A DNA stretch of 64,000 bases, taken from assembly GCA_002452405.1 (NCBI GenBank), contig DKFP01000006.1, positions 75,560 to 139,559 of the forward strand, written 5' to 3'. Of this stretch, positions 1-8,816 are shown piece after piece. The stretch comes from Deferribacteraceae bacterium UBA6793 (GTDB lineage Bacteria; Chrysiogenota; Deferribacteres; Deferribacterales; Geovibrionaceae). Position numbers and translations under genes: made by a program. The notes under the pieces were generated by a model, which worked only from the letters and a program-made list of their open reading frames with translations, was not told where the DNA came from and did no database searches. The first letter of the stretch is position 1. Every line of letters begins with the position of its first letter.

Positions 1-16
1 ATTTCTTCCTGAAATC

Positions 17-1567
17 TTAAATGCCTGTTTCCTCTATCTCAGGACTGACACTCTTATACTGCGGCATTACCATGCCGACGGTGGCGTTGATATACGTCGG
101 GTCGGCGACAGAATATTTTTTGCCCTTATATGTAAGATAAGCTCCAACTGTTTTGTCCCCCATATCAACCGCTGTTGCGACATGGTCAGGGTAGTTAAGC
201 ATCACGACATCCTTTTTCAGCAGTTTCTCCACCAGATATGCGAAGAAAACGCTTCTGTCTTCGCAGTCGCTGTAGGGATAATAGATTATCTCTTCCGCAT
301 AGAAAGATTTCTCTTTTCCGAACTGCTGGTCGTCCGTTTTATAATCGAACGCCGTCTGCACGAAACGCAGAAGAATGTTTATGCTCTCTTCCGTGGATTT
401 ACCCTGTATTATTCCAGCCAGGGTCGGCAGAATTGTTTTGTCAACCCACTGAGGAACCGATGCGGAAGTATATATCGGCAGATCAGTCTGCGGGAAAGAA
501 GTGAGGTATGCTATGTCGTATTTATTGGCGACAGCCTTTACAGTATATTTATTCTTATCATATTCAAACGACAGATCCCTGTCGAAACGGGCGAAAGAGA
601 GTTTCGGCTGCTTCATGTTTACAAAACTGACAGCCTTTGTGGCAGTGGGATAATTGCCTTTATACGTATAAAGCGCGTCTGTGGAGGTGCTTATTTTCTC
701 CAGTGTATTTACAAGATAAAAGCGTTTACTGTCAAATGTATAGAAAGAAATATCGTATAAGCTCGAATCTGCGGGCAGCATCAGCTTTGTAACGCCGGAT
801 TTAGTGTAGCCCAGCTTTGCGTTATATCCGCTTTTGACAAGGAAGAACCACGCAAGCATCTTCTGTTCGGATGCCTCGAACATAAGTTTCGAAGTGAATC
901 TGTCCACCAGCATGACATAACCCCAGTCGCTGAGGTCTGTTTCCTTGGCTGTTTTCTGTAGGACTGCAAGCGACTTATTATAGTCAGCCGATGCTACCGC
1001 TTCCCACCATTTCGCCACGTTGTCGGAAGATACAGGTTTCTGTACGTTCGCTTTTATTTTTTTATCGTACGGGATGCTCAGACTGACACCGAAAAACGTC
1101 ATATCTACGGAATCGCCTTCTGTCGGCGCATAGAACGGTTTGGGTTCAGGTATCTCACCTGTAAAAGCGGGCTGTGGTTCTTTTGGTTCTGCCGGTTCCT
1201 CTCTGGGTTTTACAACAGGTTTCGGCGTTTCAGCTTTCGGCTGCTCTTTAACTGGTTCCGGCTTAGGGGCGGGAATAACAACAGGAGCAGGCGCTGGTTT
1301 TGCAATTATTTTTACGGGTTCAGGCTTTGCCACAGGCTTTGTTTCCGGCTGAACGACGGGTTTCGGCTCGTCGAACTGCTTAACAGGCTTCTGCCCTTTA
1401 TACTCTTTCCACTGCTGTTTCAGAAAAGCGGAAAACTGCCTGTCCATCTCGTCCAGATAGCTTTTATATTCACCCATAACGGATTTTTTGTAATCATCAA
1501 AACTGCCGGCAGCATATGCCTGAAATGCGAAAACGCAGGATACTGCGATTGCCAAGAAACCTTTCAT
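17..1567 (-). CDS. Secreted transglutaminase-like cysteine peptidase-fold protein
   Basis: The product has a 19-residue signal peptide (MKGFLAIAVSC... ending AYA|AG), so it is probably periplasmic. Residues about 65-150 form a Pro/Lys/Glu-rich linker (PKPEPVK-type repeats). The C-terminal domain carries a transglutaminase-like triad: Cys435 in YSDCEDR, His462 in PDHVATA and Asp489 in VADPTY. This fold is known for cross-linking or amidase/peptidase activity; the substrate here is unknown. I chose the ATG at 1567 because GGGAG lies 7 bases upstream and the signal peptide begins there. An in-frame ATG 12 codons earlier has no such support. It stands alone, separated from greA by a terminator and a repeat element. 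The class is fairly certain, the function is not. Confidence 0.75.
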   Translation of the reverse strand: MKGFLAIAVSCVFAFQAYAAGSFDDYKKSVMGEYKSYLDEMDRQFSAFLKQQWKEYKGQKPVKQFDEPKPVVQPETKPVAKPEPVKIIAKPAPAPVVIPAPKPEPVKEQPKAETPKPVVKPREEPAEPKEPQPAFTGEIPEPKPFYAPTEGDSVDMTFFGVSLSIPYDKKIKANVQKPVSSDNVAKWWEAVASADYNKSLAVLQKTAKETDLSDWGYVMLVDRFTSKLMFEASEQKMLAWFFLVKSGYNAKLGYTKSGVTKLMLPADSSLYDISFYTFDSKRFYLVNTLEKISTSTDALYTYKGNYPTATKAVSFVNMKQPKLSFARFDRDLSFEYDKNKYTVKAVANKYDIAYLTSFPQTDLPIYTSASVPQWVDKTILPTLAGIIQGKSTEESINILLRFVQTAFDYKTDDQQFGKEKSFYAEEIIYYPYSDCEDRSVFFAYLVEKLLKKDVVMLNYPDHVATAVDMGDKTVGAYLTYKGKKYSVADPTYINATVGMVMPQYKSVSPEIEETGI

Positions 1568-1637
1568 ATCCGTCTCCCAGAATTTAATATCACCAATATA
1601 CAACGCAAACGCCGCCGTTTCGAGGGAAAAAGAACAT

Positions 1638-1742
1638 TGAGACTGACGACAAAGAATAAAAAAGATGAGGGCGCTTCGAAACGTCCGCAGAGATATAAAG
1701 AAAAATCTGTCTCTGCGAGGGCTTTAGCCCGAAACAGTCTCA
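1638..1742. repeat. Dispersed palindromic element, family 1, copy A
   Basis: The element begins TGAGACTG and ends CAGTCTCA, a perfect 8-bp terminal inverted repeat. It contains the CTCTGCGAGGGC core and the TAGCCCGAA segment seen in other copies. It lies downstream of the greA 3' end. Other copies are at 14648, 17728, 22674, 28900, 36287, 39800 (half) and 50247. Confidence 0.7.
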
Positions 1743-1788
1743 TTATATTATACTAAAACCAAATTTACAGGTAAATTGAACAGCGAAA

Positions 1789-1832
1789 GAGTAAAGAAGG
1801 GAGCGTCTCCGCAGAAAACCCGCAGAGACGCC
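1789..1832 (-). terminator. Intrinsic terminator after greA
   Basis: Read on the minus strand, GCGTCTC pairs with GAGACGC around a GC-rich loop. A T-rich tail (CCCTTCTTTACTC) follows, a few bases after the greA stop. The tail is only moderately T-rich, so termination may be partial. Confidence 0.6.
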
Positions 1833-1838
1833 TTTTTA

Positions 1839-2312
1839 TCAGTTAAATTCTACAGAAATGATTTCGTATTCTATATCGCCGCCGGGCGCCTGAACGATGA
1901 CCTCGTCCCCTGCCTTCTTATTCACAAGGGCTCGGGCAAGGGGCGACATGATAGATACAGTGCCTTTTGATATGTTCGCCTCGTCGGGTCCGACAATCTT
2001 ATATTTTTTATGTTCGGAAGTTTCAACATTTTCGATAACAACAGTTGCACCGAACACAATCTTCTCTCCGGAGAGAGCAGTTGTATCGATAACCTGAAAT
2101 CTGCCCATTTTGCTTTCAAGCTCGGCTATGCGCGCCTCTATCATGCCCTGACGCTCTTTTGCGGCGTCATACTCGGCATTTTCACTGAGGTCTCCGTGGC
2201 TTCTCGCCTCTTCAATAGCAAGAACGATCTCTTTTCTATCTACAGATTTGAGTTTTTCCAGCTCTTTTTTCAGCGTTGCATATCCTTCAGTCGTGATCGG
2301 GATCCTTTCCAT
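1839..2312 (-). CDS. greA: Transcription elongation factor GreA
   Basis: The 157-residue product has the usual GreA length and architecture. The N-terminal coiled-coil finger includes the acidic tip region (ARSHGDLSENAEYDAAKERQ) and is followed by the C-terminal FKBP-like domain (SPLARALVNKKAGDEV). GreA enters the RNA polymerase secondary channel and stimulates cleavage of backtracked transcripts. Its start overlaps the 3' end of xseA by 26 bases, so the two are probably cotranscribed and coupled. A terminator follows directly. Confidence 0.97.
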   Translation of the reverse strand: MERIPITTEGYATLKKELEKLKSVDRKEIVLAIEEARSHGDLSENAEYDAAKERQGMIEARIAELESKMGRFQVIDTTALSGEKIVFGATVVIENVETSEHKKYKIVGPDEANISKGTVSIMSPLARALVNKKAGDEVIVQAPGGDIEYEIISVEFN

Positions 2313-3789
2313 CCTTTTCCTCCGAGACTTTCCTACCCGTTACGAAGCTGCTAATATACCCGTCCTTGAGTCTTATTTCAAGCTCATCTTGCAGACGTAC
2401 ATCAAATACGCTGCGGACAGCCTTTCCGTTTGAACTCACCCGTGCATAACCTTTTTTCAGAAGGTTGTCAGGATTCAGCGCATACAGCTTCGCCATCAGT
2501 GGTTCGAGTCTTGCTTTGTTTTCCGCCGTTTTTTTCTGGGCTGAAACAATCATTCTGCTTTCAAGCCTTTCAACAGCGTTCGTGTATTTTTCCGCTCTCC
2601 TCATGGGGGAGAGCAATGAAATCCTTGCGTTCAGCCTGTCTGTTCTGACAGACGTCCTGTTTATGTCATTCTGCGTTCGTTCACGCAGAACAGACAAAAG
2701 ACCGTCCAGTTGCCTGCGGTCTTTCTGCACCCTTGCCATCGGTGACAATGACTGTAGTATACCAGCAAGTTCGGATAAATGTGTGTTTTTTTTATTTATA
2801 ATTTCTTTTATCTCTGCTGTCAACGACTTACCAAGATACGCGAGCCTTTGTCTGTCCCTGTTTATCCTGTGCAGGGGTGATGAGGCTATAATACCCGCCT
2901 GAAGCATATCAAGTTTCTGCACGTTCTGGTACAGCCTGTTCAGCATCAGTTCCGCCATGCGCTTTTTATGGTTTTCCACATCCCGCACAGCACTGACGTA
3001 TCCGGCACAAAGGTGTGTCGCTGCCGCTGTAGGCGTAGCCACGCGCAGATCCGCCACGAAATCGCATATGGAAAAATCTCTTTCGTGCCCGATGGCACTG
3101 ATTGTCGGCACGGCGCACGATACCAAAGCACGCGCGACCTGTTCCTCGTTAAACACCGCAAGGTCTTCAAGGGAACCGCCGCCCCGCATAAGCACCAGAA
3201 CGTCGTACCTGTCTGTCATGGCGCCGGCTGTGTTCAGCGCTTTTACGATGGGCGCGATGGCGTCTTTGCCCTGAACAGGCACAGACCACACGTCCACGGC
3301 AAAAATGCCGCCTGTATTTTTCATCGTAACCAGAAAATCTTTTATCGCGGCGCCTGTGGCGGATGTCACCACGGCAATTCTTTTCGGCAGCATCGGAACA
3401 GATTTTTTACGGCTCTCGTCAAAAAGCCCCTCCGTCTCCAGCTTCCTTTTAACCTCTTCAAACAGTTTCCAGAAAAGCCCCACGGAATCGTAGTCCATAC
3501 GCTTCACCAGAAGCTGATAGTTCCCTCCCGCCTCGTAAACGGTAAGTTCGCCTATCGCCTCCACACTGTCCCCGTTTTTCGGGTTATAGTCCCGCATGGA
3601 CATTACCGAGCCCTTGAACATTACGCATTTTATCTGCGATTTTTCATCTTTCAGGACAAAATACAGGTGCCCGGCAGGCGACACTGAAAAACTGGAGATC
3701 TCGCCTTTAACGGCGATATTGTCTTTAAAAGTCCCCTCAAGAAGCTGTTTTACAGTCCTTGTGAGTTCCGTTACGGTATATTTGTTCAT
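2287..3789 (-). CDS. xseA: Exodeoxyribonuclease VII large subunit
   Basis: The 500-residue protein has an N-terminal OB-fold (about 1-100, [16 protein letters not shown]), the catalytic core ([59 protein letters not shown]-like block) and a long coiled-coil C-terminal part. With the small subunit XseB it degrades single-stranded DNA. xseB is not in the window. The start codon overlaps the stop of the upstream FtsB-like gene by 4 bases (ATGA), indicating translational coupling. Confidence 0.96.
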   Translation of the reverse strand: [500 protein letters not shown]

Positions 3790-4091
3790 TTGGATTTTTC
3801 AGATTTTTTATCGGTGTGTTTTTCTTTATGTTCAATAATATAGAGGTCTTCGTCCTGCTGTTTCATGTTCAGATCTTTTTTTATGAGCATTTCCAGATAG
3901 TCCTTATCTTTGCGCACAAGGTTCAGCTCGTCGGTGAGAACCTTCACCTTTTTGTCGGTCTCTTCGATACGTTTTTCATAGGACGCACGTATTGCGGCAA
4001 GTTCCCTGTATTTAAGGATGCCGTTGTGCCCGAAAACCATATAAAAAATCAGCACGCCTATTATGACTATAAAAACGATGTTGGTTTTCAT
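3786..4091 (-). CDS. Septum formation initiator (FtsB/DivIC-like) protein
   Basis: This is a 101-residue bitopic membrane protein. A short cytoplasmic N-terminus leads into one transmembrane segment (residues about 5-22, IVFIVIIGVLIFYMVF) and then a periplasmic coiled coil (about 30-75). This is the FtsB/DivIC layout; such proteins bridge FtsQ/DivIB and FtsL in the divisome. The ATG follows the stop of the upstream gene with no gap and its own stop overlaps xseA. The family is inferred from topology and length because sequence signatures are weak. Confidence 0.75.
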   Translation of the reverse strand: MKTNIVFIVIIGVLIFYMVFGHNGILKYRELAAIRASYEKRIEETDKKVKVLTDELNLVRKDKDYLEMLIKKDLNMKQQDEDLYIIEHKEKHTDKKSEKSK

Positions 4092-4670
4092 TTAACGCCC
4101 GTCGGGTCTTTTCTTTTGCTGAATTATACCACAGGTTTCAGCCATTCCTATGCGCTGTTCAAGAATTTTTCTGGCTTTTTCAAAAAAGCCTATCACAAAG
4201 TCGAACTGATAATCCTGAAACGTCCACTCAAGCGGTACATACGAACCTTTTCTGCGGTAAAGCTGTAGGTCGCCATATATATTGTCGCGCAGATATATCC
4301 TGTGGGTGAAGTTCTTTGTGCTCGCCGCAACAATCTTTTCCATGGCAACATAGCCAGGGTCGATATTGATTATCCTTTTTCCGTCCACAGCGAGAGTGTC
4401 CTCAATGTTCACCGCATGTATCTTGTAATCCGGCAGATTATCCGGATGCTCCACAAGGTCATAGAGCGCAAAATATTTCGCGAGATTTTCTCCCATCTCA
4501 GGCTCATAATATGCTGTATGCGAAAAATCGAACTCCGAAGACTTCACAATCGGCTCGCCGAAAAGAGGCAGCGCAAACTCATCAGGGTTTTTAACATAAT
4601 CCTTGTTGTAAAGGATGGCATTAAAGAATATGACCCTTCCGGTCTGTCTGAATCCGCCTCCTGTGACCAT
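4092..4670 (-). CDS. DUF4416-like protein
   Basis: The 192-residue protein matches the DUF4416 pattern as I know it: an N-terminal FFNAILYN strand, an SSEFDFSHTAYYEPEMG block, NIDPGYVAMEKIVAASTKN, HRIYL and a C-terminal PLEWTFQDY block. The family has no established function but is widespread in Deltaproteobacteria and related anaerobes. No signal peptide or membrane segment is present. The ATG overlaps the hfq stop by one base (TGATG), so it is coupled to hfq. Confidence 0.75.
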   Translation of the reverse strand: MVTGGGFRQTGRVIFFNAILYNKDYVKNPDEFALPLFGEPIVKSSEFDFSHTAYYEPEMGENLAKYFALYDLVEHPDNLPDYKIHAVNIEDTLAVDGKRIINIDPGYVAMEKIVAASTKNFTHRIYLRDNIYGDLQLYRRKGSYVPLEWTFQDYQFDFVIGFFEKARKILEQRIGMAETCGIIQQKKRPDGR

Positions 4671-4894
4671 CAGTTCATTTCAAGTTCGAGGATTTCCTCA
4701 GAAGGTTCTATTGTTGAAATAGCATGTTTGTAAATCATTTTCTGAGATTCATCTTTCATAATAATCACAAAGTTGTCGAACCCCTTGATAACGCCTTCAA
4801 TCTTAACTCCGTTGACCAGATATACGGTCATTGGAATGCGCTTTTTTCTGAGGTGGTTCAGGAACACATCTTGAATATTGATTTTCTTGCTCAT
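4670..4894 (-). CDS. hfq: RNA chaperone Hfq
   Basis: The 74-residue protein has the Sm1 motif (VYLVNGVKIEGVIKGFDNFVIIM) and the Hfq-specific Sm2 YKHAIST motif. The C-terminal tail is very short. Hfq hexamers pair small RNAs with mRNAs. The mutL-miaA-hfq order is the same as in E. coli. A candidate promoter lies in the gap before the gene and a GGGG-type ribosome site sits before the ATG. Confidence 0.97.
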   Translation of the reverse strand: MSKKINIQDVFLNHLRKKRIPMTVYLVNGVKIEGVIKGFDNFVIIMKDESQKMIYKHAISTIEPSEEILELEMN

Positions 4895-4948
4895 TACGAG
4901 CCCCCTAAAAACAGATAAATAAGTAAAATTGCATTAACAATATATTCT

Positions 4949-4977
4949 ACTTTATCCAAAATACAGTTCTAATTCAA
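4949..4977 (-). promoter_or_regulatory. Candidate sigma-70 promoter for hfq
   Basis: Minus-strand TTGAAT (-35, 4972-4977) is separated by 17 bases from TAAAGT (-10, 4949-4954). The -35 overlaps the last codons of miaA. It would let hfq be transcribed apart from the upstream operon. Confidence 0.45.
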
Positions 4978-5879
4978 GAGAAAAACGCTTGGGAGAGTAT
5001 TTTTACCGTCTGACCGTCCTGCATATCCAGATAAGTTGTGTCCTGCATATGCCGGAACCATGTCAGTTGACGTTTTGCGAAGTTTCTCGTAGCGGTCTGT
5101 ATCCTGTCGCAGACAGACATTGCGTCGTACCCGCCGCGTATACATCCGGCAATCTCTCTGTAGCCGATAGCCTTGAAAGAGTCCATGGATTCGTCGTATC
5201 CCATCTCCAGAAGTTTTTTCACTTCATCCGTCCAGCCGTTTTTCAGCATCTGTAAGACCCTTCTGTTTATACGGTCATAAATCAACTGTCTGTCGCCGCC
5301 GATAACAAAAATATTGTATTCATACTCAGGATTGCGGTGATATTTCTTCTGGGCGTCCTTAACATTCATACCAAGCTGTTTATTAAGCTCCAGTCCGCGC
5401 ACGATGCGCGTTTTGTCGGCAGGTTTGACATTAGCCGCAAACTCAGGATCAATGGCTGCCAGCTCCGCATGGAGAGCCGCATATCCTCTTGCTTCGGCAT
5501 CCTCTTCAAGCTGTGCACGCAGGTCTTTATCCCTCTCAGGAGCCGCGAATATGCCCTTTTGCAGCGATTCGATATAAAGTCCTGTTCCGCCCGCTATAAC
5601 GGGCATTTTTCCGCGTGAAAGCACGTCGGCTATGATGCGCTCAGCCTGTTCAAAAAATATTCCGGCGGAATATGTCTCGTCCGGGTTCATCACGTTTATG
5701 AGGTGGTGCGGAACAGCCGCAAGCTCCTCTTTCGAAGCCTTCGCCGTGCCGATGTCCATATGCCTGTACACCTGATATGCGTCGGCGCTTATTATTTCAA
5801 TGGGGTGATTTTTTGCAAGCTCCAGAACGGCTGCGGTTTTGCCTGTTGCCGTGGGTCCTGTCACTACCGGTATTTTCAT
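4974..5879 (-). CDS. miaA: tRNA dimethylallyltransferase MiaA
   Basis: The 301-residue protein transfers a dimethylallyl group to N6 of A37 in tRNAs that read UNN codons. It shows the P-loop GPTATGKT (8-15), DAYQVYRHMDIGTAK (the usual DSxQ block, here with Ala for Ser), AGGTGLYI, and the C-terminal FKAIGYREI and TRNFAKRQLTWFR tRNA-binding segments. Its ATG overlaps the mutL stop by 4 bases. Length is typical. Confidence 0.97.
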   Translation of the reverse strand: MKIPVVTGPTATGKTAAVLELAKNHPIEIISADAYQVYRHMDIGTAKASKEELAAVPHHLINVMNPDETYSAGIFFEQAERIIADVLSRGKMPVIAGGTGLYIESLQKGIFAAPERDKDLRAQLEEDAEARGYAALHAELAAIDPEFAANVKPADKTRIVRGLELNKQLGMNVKDAQKKYHRNPEYEYNIFVIGGDRQLIYDRINRRVLQMLKNGWTDEVKKLLEMGYDESMDSFKAIGYREIAGCIRGGYDAMSVCDRIQTATRNFAKRQLTWFRHMQDTTYLDMQDGQTVKILSQAFFS

Positions 5880-7603
5880 CTGTCAAATTTCCTGAAAAGC
5901 CACGCCCTTTCCATTTTAAAGACTATTGGTCTTCCGTGGGGGCACGTATAGGGGTTTGATGTGTGGAAAAGGTCATCAACAATCTTGCGCATCTCGTGCA
6001 TTTCCAGCCTGTCACCCGCTTTCACTGCATTTTTGCAGCTCATGACTATCACGCGGTAATCCACGCTGCTGTCCTTGCGGTTTTCTATCATGTCGGCAAG
6101 TATCTCACGTATTTCTTTCGCAATATCGCGGTTAAGCACATCGGACGGCACACGGCTGACTTTCAGGCTGTTTCCGCCGAAGGGCTCTAAGTCGTATCCG
6201 AAAGCAGAAAGCACATCGGAACCTTTTTCTATGATGTCCGCTTCGTCCTCGGTGACGTCTATAAGAATAGGCTCGTAAAGCACTATTGAAGGCACGGAAA
6301 CGGTTTTTTCCTCAAGATATTTCTCATAAAGCACCCGTTCGTGGGCAACGTGCTGGTCAATAAAAAATGCTTCATCGCCCTTTTCGCACACTATCACAGT
6401 GTTGAAAAGCTGACCGACAACCCGCACCCTCTCCTCTTCGGGAACGTCCGGCACCTTTACGGCATCGTCCGCACGGGCGGTATACTGCACGGTTTCAAGC
6501 TCTTTCGCCATGTCGAAACTGCGGACCGTATCTTTTGAGAAGTTCTTCTCGTTGTACTTCGATTCATAAACGGTAACAGGCTTATATACGGGTTCGGGAG
6601 CACGCATCTGCTCGCCGGTCTCTCTGCCCGTCTCTTCCAGAATCTTTTTCACTGTGTTGTGCACGAAACTGAAAATCTCTCTTGAATCAAGCAGTTTCAC
6701 GACAGTCTTTGCAGGATGAACGTTCACGTCCACCTTTTCGGGGTCGAGATGAAGAGATATCGCAGCAGCAGGAAACTTTCCTTCGGGAATGAGTCTGTGA
6801 TAAGCGGTTATGACAGCCTGAACCAGCGAAAGGTCTTTGACCACCCGCCCGTTTATACCTATAACTATCATATCTTTGCGGAATTTATGCACCGACGGCA
6901 GAGAAACCGCCGCCTGAACGCTCATATCTTCAAATTCGTTTTCGCCGTAAACAACGTCGGTTTCCTGAAACACCTTCTTTGCGCGCTTCAGCATATCTTC
7001 TGATTTATCAGCCACGTATACCTTTTTACCGTTGGTATCAAGATCAACTGCAACATGTGGATTTATGACGGAGAACTGCCGTACGAAACGGGCAATCTCC
7101 TTTTCTTCCGTCTGATAGTTCTTGAAAAATTTAAGACGTGCGGGAACGTTGGCGAACAGCGATTTCACCTCAACCCTTGTGCCCTCCTGCATGGGGGCGG
7201 GGAGGATATCGGATTTTTCGCCGTATCTGATGCGCAGTTCAGCACCTATGTACCCTTTTCGGAATGAGCGGATGGAGAAATCGGACACGGATGATATAGC
7301 AGCAAGCGCCTCTCCACGGAAACCGAAGGTGGCGACGCGGTAAACATCGTCCACCGTTGATATCTTGCTGGTGGCAAAGCGTTCCACTGCCAACGGCAAA
7401 TCGTCGGGGACTATGCCTTTTCCGTTGTCCGTGACGCTGATAAAGCCCGCTCCGCCGTTTTCAACCACAATGGACAGCCTGTCCGCTCCGGCATCGGCAG
7501 AGTTTTCCATCAGCTCTTTTATGACGTTATAAGGACGTTCAACGACTTCGCCCGCTGCAACCTTGTTGGCGACATCTTCGCAAAGTCTTCTTATTTCATT
7601 CAT
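5876..7603 (-). CDS. mutL: DNA mismatch repair protein MutL
   Basis: The 575-residue protein has the GHKL ATPase N-terminus (GEVVERPYNVIKELMENSADAGA, DNGKGI, FGFRGEALAAI). The C-terminal domain holds the metal-dependent nicking-endonuclease motif DQHVAHERVLYE at about residue 416 and CPHGRP at about 554. The endonuclease motif is present, which is expected for bacteria without MutH and methyl-directed repair. It lies 2 bases after accA and overlaps miaA, so the three form one operon. Confidence 0.97.
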   Translation of the reverse strand: MNEIRRLCEDVANKVAAGEVVERPYNVIKELMENSADAGADRLSIVVENGGAGFISVTDNGKGIVPDDLPLAVERFATSKISTVDDVYRVATFGFRGEALAAISSVSDFSIRSFRKGYIGAELRIRYGEKSDILPAPMQEGTRVEVKSLFANVPARLKFFKNYQTEEKEIARFVRQFSVINPHVAVDLDTNGKKVYVADKSEDMLKRAKKVFQETDVVYGENEFEDMSVQAAVSLPSVHKFRKDMIVIGINGRVVKDLSLVQAVITAYHRLIPEGKFPAAAISLHLDPEKVDVNVHPAKTVVKLLDSREIFSFVHNTVKKILEETGRETGEQMRAPEPVYKPVTVYESKYNEKNFSKDTVRSFDMAKELETVQYTARADDAVKVPDVPEEERVRVVGQLFNTVIVCEKGDEAFFIDQHVAHERVLYEKYLEEKTVSVPSIVLYEPILIDVTEDEADIIEKGSDVLSAFGYDLEPFGGNSLKVSRVPSDVLNRDIAKEIREILADMIENRKDSSVDYRVIVMSCKNAVKAGDRLEMHEMRKIVDDLFHTSNPYTCPHGRPIVFKMERAWLFRKFDR

Positions 7604-7605
7604 GC

Positions 7606-8559
7606 TTACTCAGCAAAAACGCCCATAGTACGGAATTTCTGATACCTGTCCTCAAAAAGCTGGTCAGGTGTCATTTTTTTCAGTTCCGCAAGGTTTCTGA
7701 CGATGAAGTCTTTAACCCTGACCGCTGTCGCTGGGTGGTTTCTGTGGGCACCGCCCATGGGTTCTTCTATTATTTCATCAATGATATTCAGTTCTTTCAG
7801 ATCTTTGGATGTAAGTTTGAGAGCTTCAGCCGCTTTGCCTGCATATGACGCATCTTTCCATAGGATTGATGCACATCCTTCGGGGCTGATAACAGCGTAT
7901 ATGGAGTGCTCAAGCATACCGATACGGTTGCCCATGGCTATTGCCAGCGCTCCGCCTGAACCGCCTTCTCCTGCGATAACGGTTATCATCGGAACTTTAA
8001 GCCCTGCCATAACCATAAGGCTTCTTGCAATTGCTTCCGCCTGTCCGCGCTCTTCCGCGCCGATACCGGGATATGCACCGGGGGTATCGACAAATGTGAT
8101 AACGGGACGTTTGAACATATCCGCCATCTCAAAAAGTCTCTGTGATTTTCTGTAGCCTTCGGGGTTCACCATGCCGAAGTTGCGGTGGATGTTCTCTTTA
8201 GTGTTGCGCCCTTTCTGGTGTCCGATAACCATGACGGGTTCGCCGTCCAGCTTCGCCATGCCGCACACAAGGGCGGGGTCTTCGCGGAAAAGCCTGTCGC
8301 CGTGAAGCTCAGTGAAGTCGGTGAAGATATTCTGGATGTAATCCAGTGTGTAGGGTCTGTCGGGGTGGCGAGCCACCATGACTTTCTGCTGGGGAGTGAG
8401 ACGTTTATATATGTTTGCTCTGACCTTTGCCAGTTTGTCTTCAAGACTTGTAATCTCTTTATTAAGCTGATCGCCGTTCAGCCCCGGAAGGTTGCGAAGC
8501 TCGTCAAGCTGTGCCTCGATCTCAACTATCGGCGCTTCAAAATCAAGAACCGTTGCCAT
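7606..8559 (-). CDS. accA: Acetyl-CoA carboxylase carboxyltransferase subunit alpha
   Basis: The 317-residue protein transfers the carboxyl group from carboxybiotin to acetyl-CoA as an alpha2-beta2 complex with AccD, the first step of fatty-acid synthesis. Diagnostic blocks include ARHPDRPYTLDYI, GDRLFREDPALVCG, VDTPGAYPGIGAEERGQ and GEGGSGGALAIAMGNR. AGGTG precedes the ATG. The gene heads an operon with mutL and miaA, and a good promoter lies 30-60 bases upstream. accD is not in the window. Confidence 0.98.
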   Translation of the reverse strand: MATVLDFEAPIVEIEAQLDELRNLPGLNGDQLNKEITSLEDKLAKVRANIYKRLTPQQKVMVARHPDRPYTLDYIQNIFTDFTELHGDRLFREDPALVCGMAKLDGEPVMVIGHQKGRNTKENIHRNFGMVNPEGYRKSQRLFEMADMFKRPVITFVDTPGAYPGIGAEERGQAEAIARSLMVMAGLKVPMITVIAGEGGSGGALAIAMGNRIGMLEHSIYAVISPEGCASILWKDASYAGKAAEALKLTSKDLKELNIIDEIIEEPMGGAHRNHPATAVRVKDFIVRNLAELKKMTPDQLFEDRYQKFRTMGVFAE

Positions 8560-8589
8560 TTTTCACCTCATGCCTTTCATTGGTTGTGT

Positions 8590-8618
8590 ATAATAACTTT
8601 TAAGCAGTTCAATATCAA
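8590..8618 (-). promoter_or_regulatory. Sigma-70 promoter of the accA-mutL-miaA operon
   Basis: On the minus strand TTGATA (8613-8618) is followed after exactly 17 bases by TATTAT (8590-8595). This would start transcription near 8583, giving a 5' leader of about 24 bases before the accA ATG. Confidence 0.65.
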
Positions 8619-8643
8619 GGAATAAAATATAAGCTATTATGGG

Positions 8644-8674
8644 ACAAAAGAAAGCCCGCAGAAAACCGCGGGCT
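8644..8674 (-). terminator. Intrinsic terminator for the Dsb-like gene
   Basis: Minus strand AGCCCGC/GCGGGCT forms a 7-bp GC-rich stem with a GTTTTCT-type loop and is followed by TTTCTTTTGT. It lies about 140 bases past the stop of the upstream thioredoxin-fold gene, with a family 2 palindromic element in between. Confidence 0.8.
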
Positions 8675-8688
8675 CGTATCTTAAATCC

Positions 8689-8813
8689 CATTGTTGTTTA
8701 GATGCAAGCAGTACAAGGAAGGTCTTTTGAGAGGGCTGCGAGCATACATTGCAAGTATGTGAGCAGTTCCGAAAAAGACCTGACGCCGTAATGCGAAGCA
8801 TATAAACGGCAAT
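8689..8813. repeat. Dispersed palindromic element, family 2, copy 1
   Basis: This is a long imperfect hairpin of about 125 bases. Outer arms ATTGTTGTTTAGATGCAAG and the complement of GAAGCATATAAACGGCAAT pair imperfectly. Inner arms AGGTCTTTT and AAAAGACCT pair exactly. The centre is GCGAGCATAC-7-GTATGTGAGCAG. The second copy at 35320-35425 shares the centre and the ATGCGAAG...TATAA end. It sits between the Dsb-like stop and its terminator. Confidence 0.6.
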
Positions 8814-8816
8814 ATG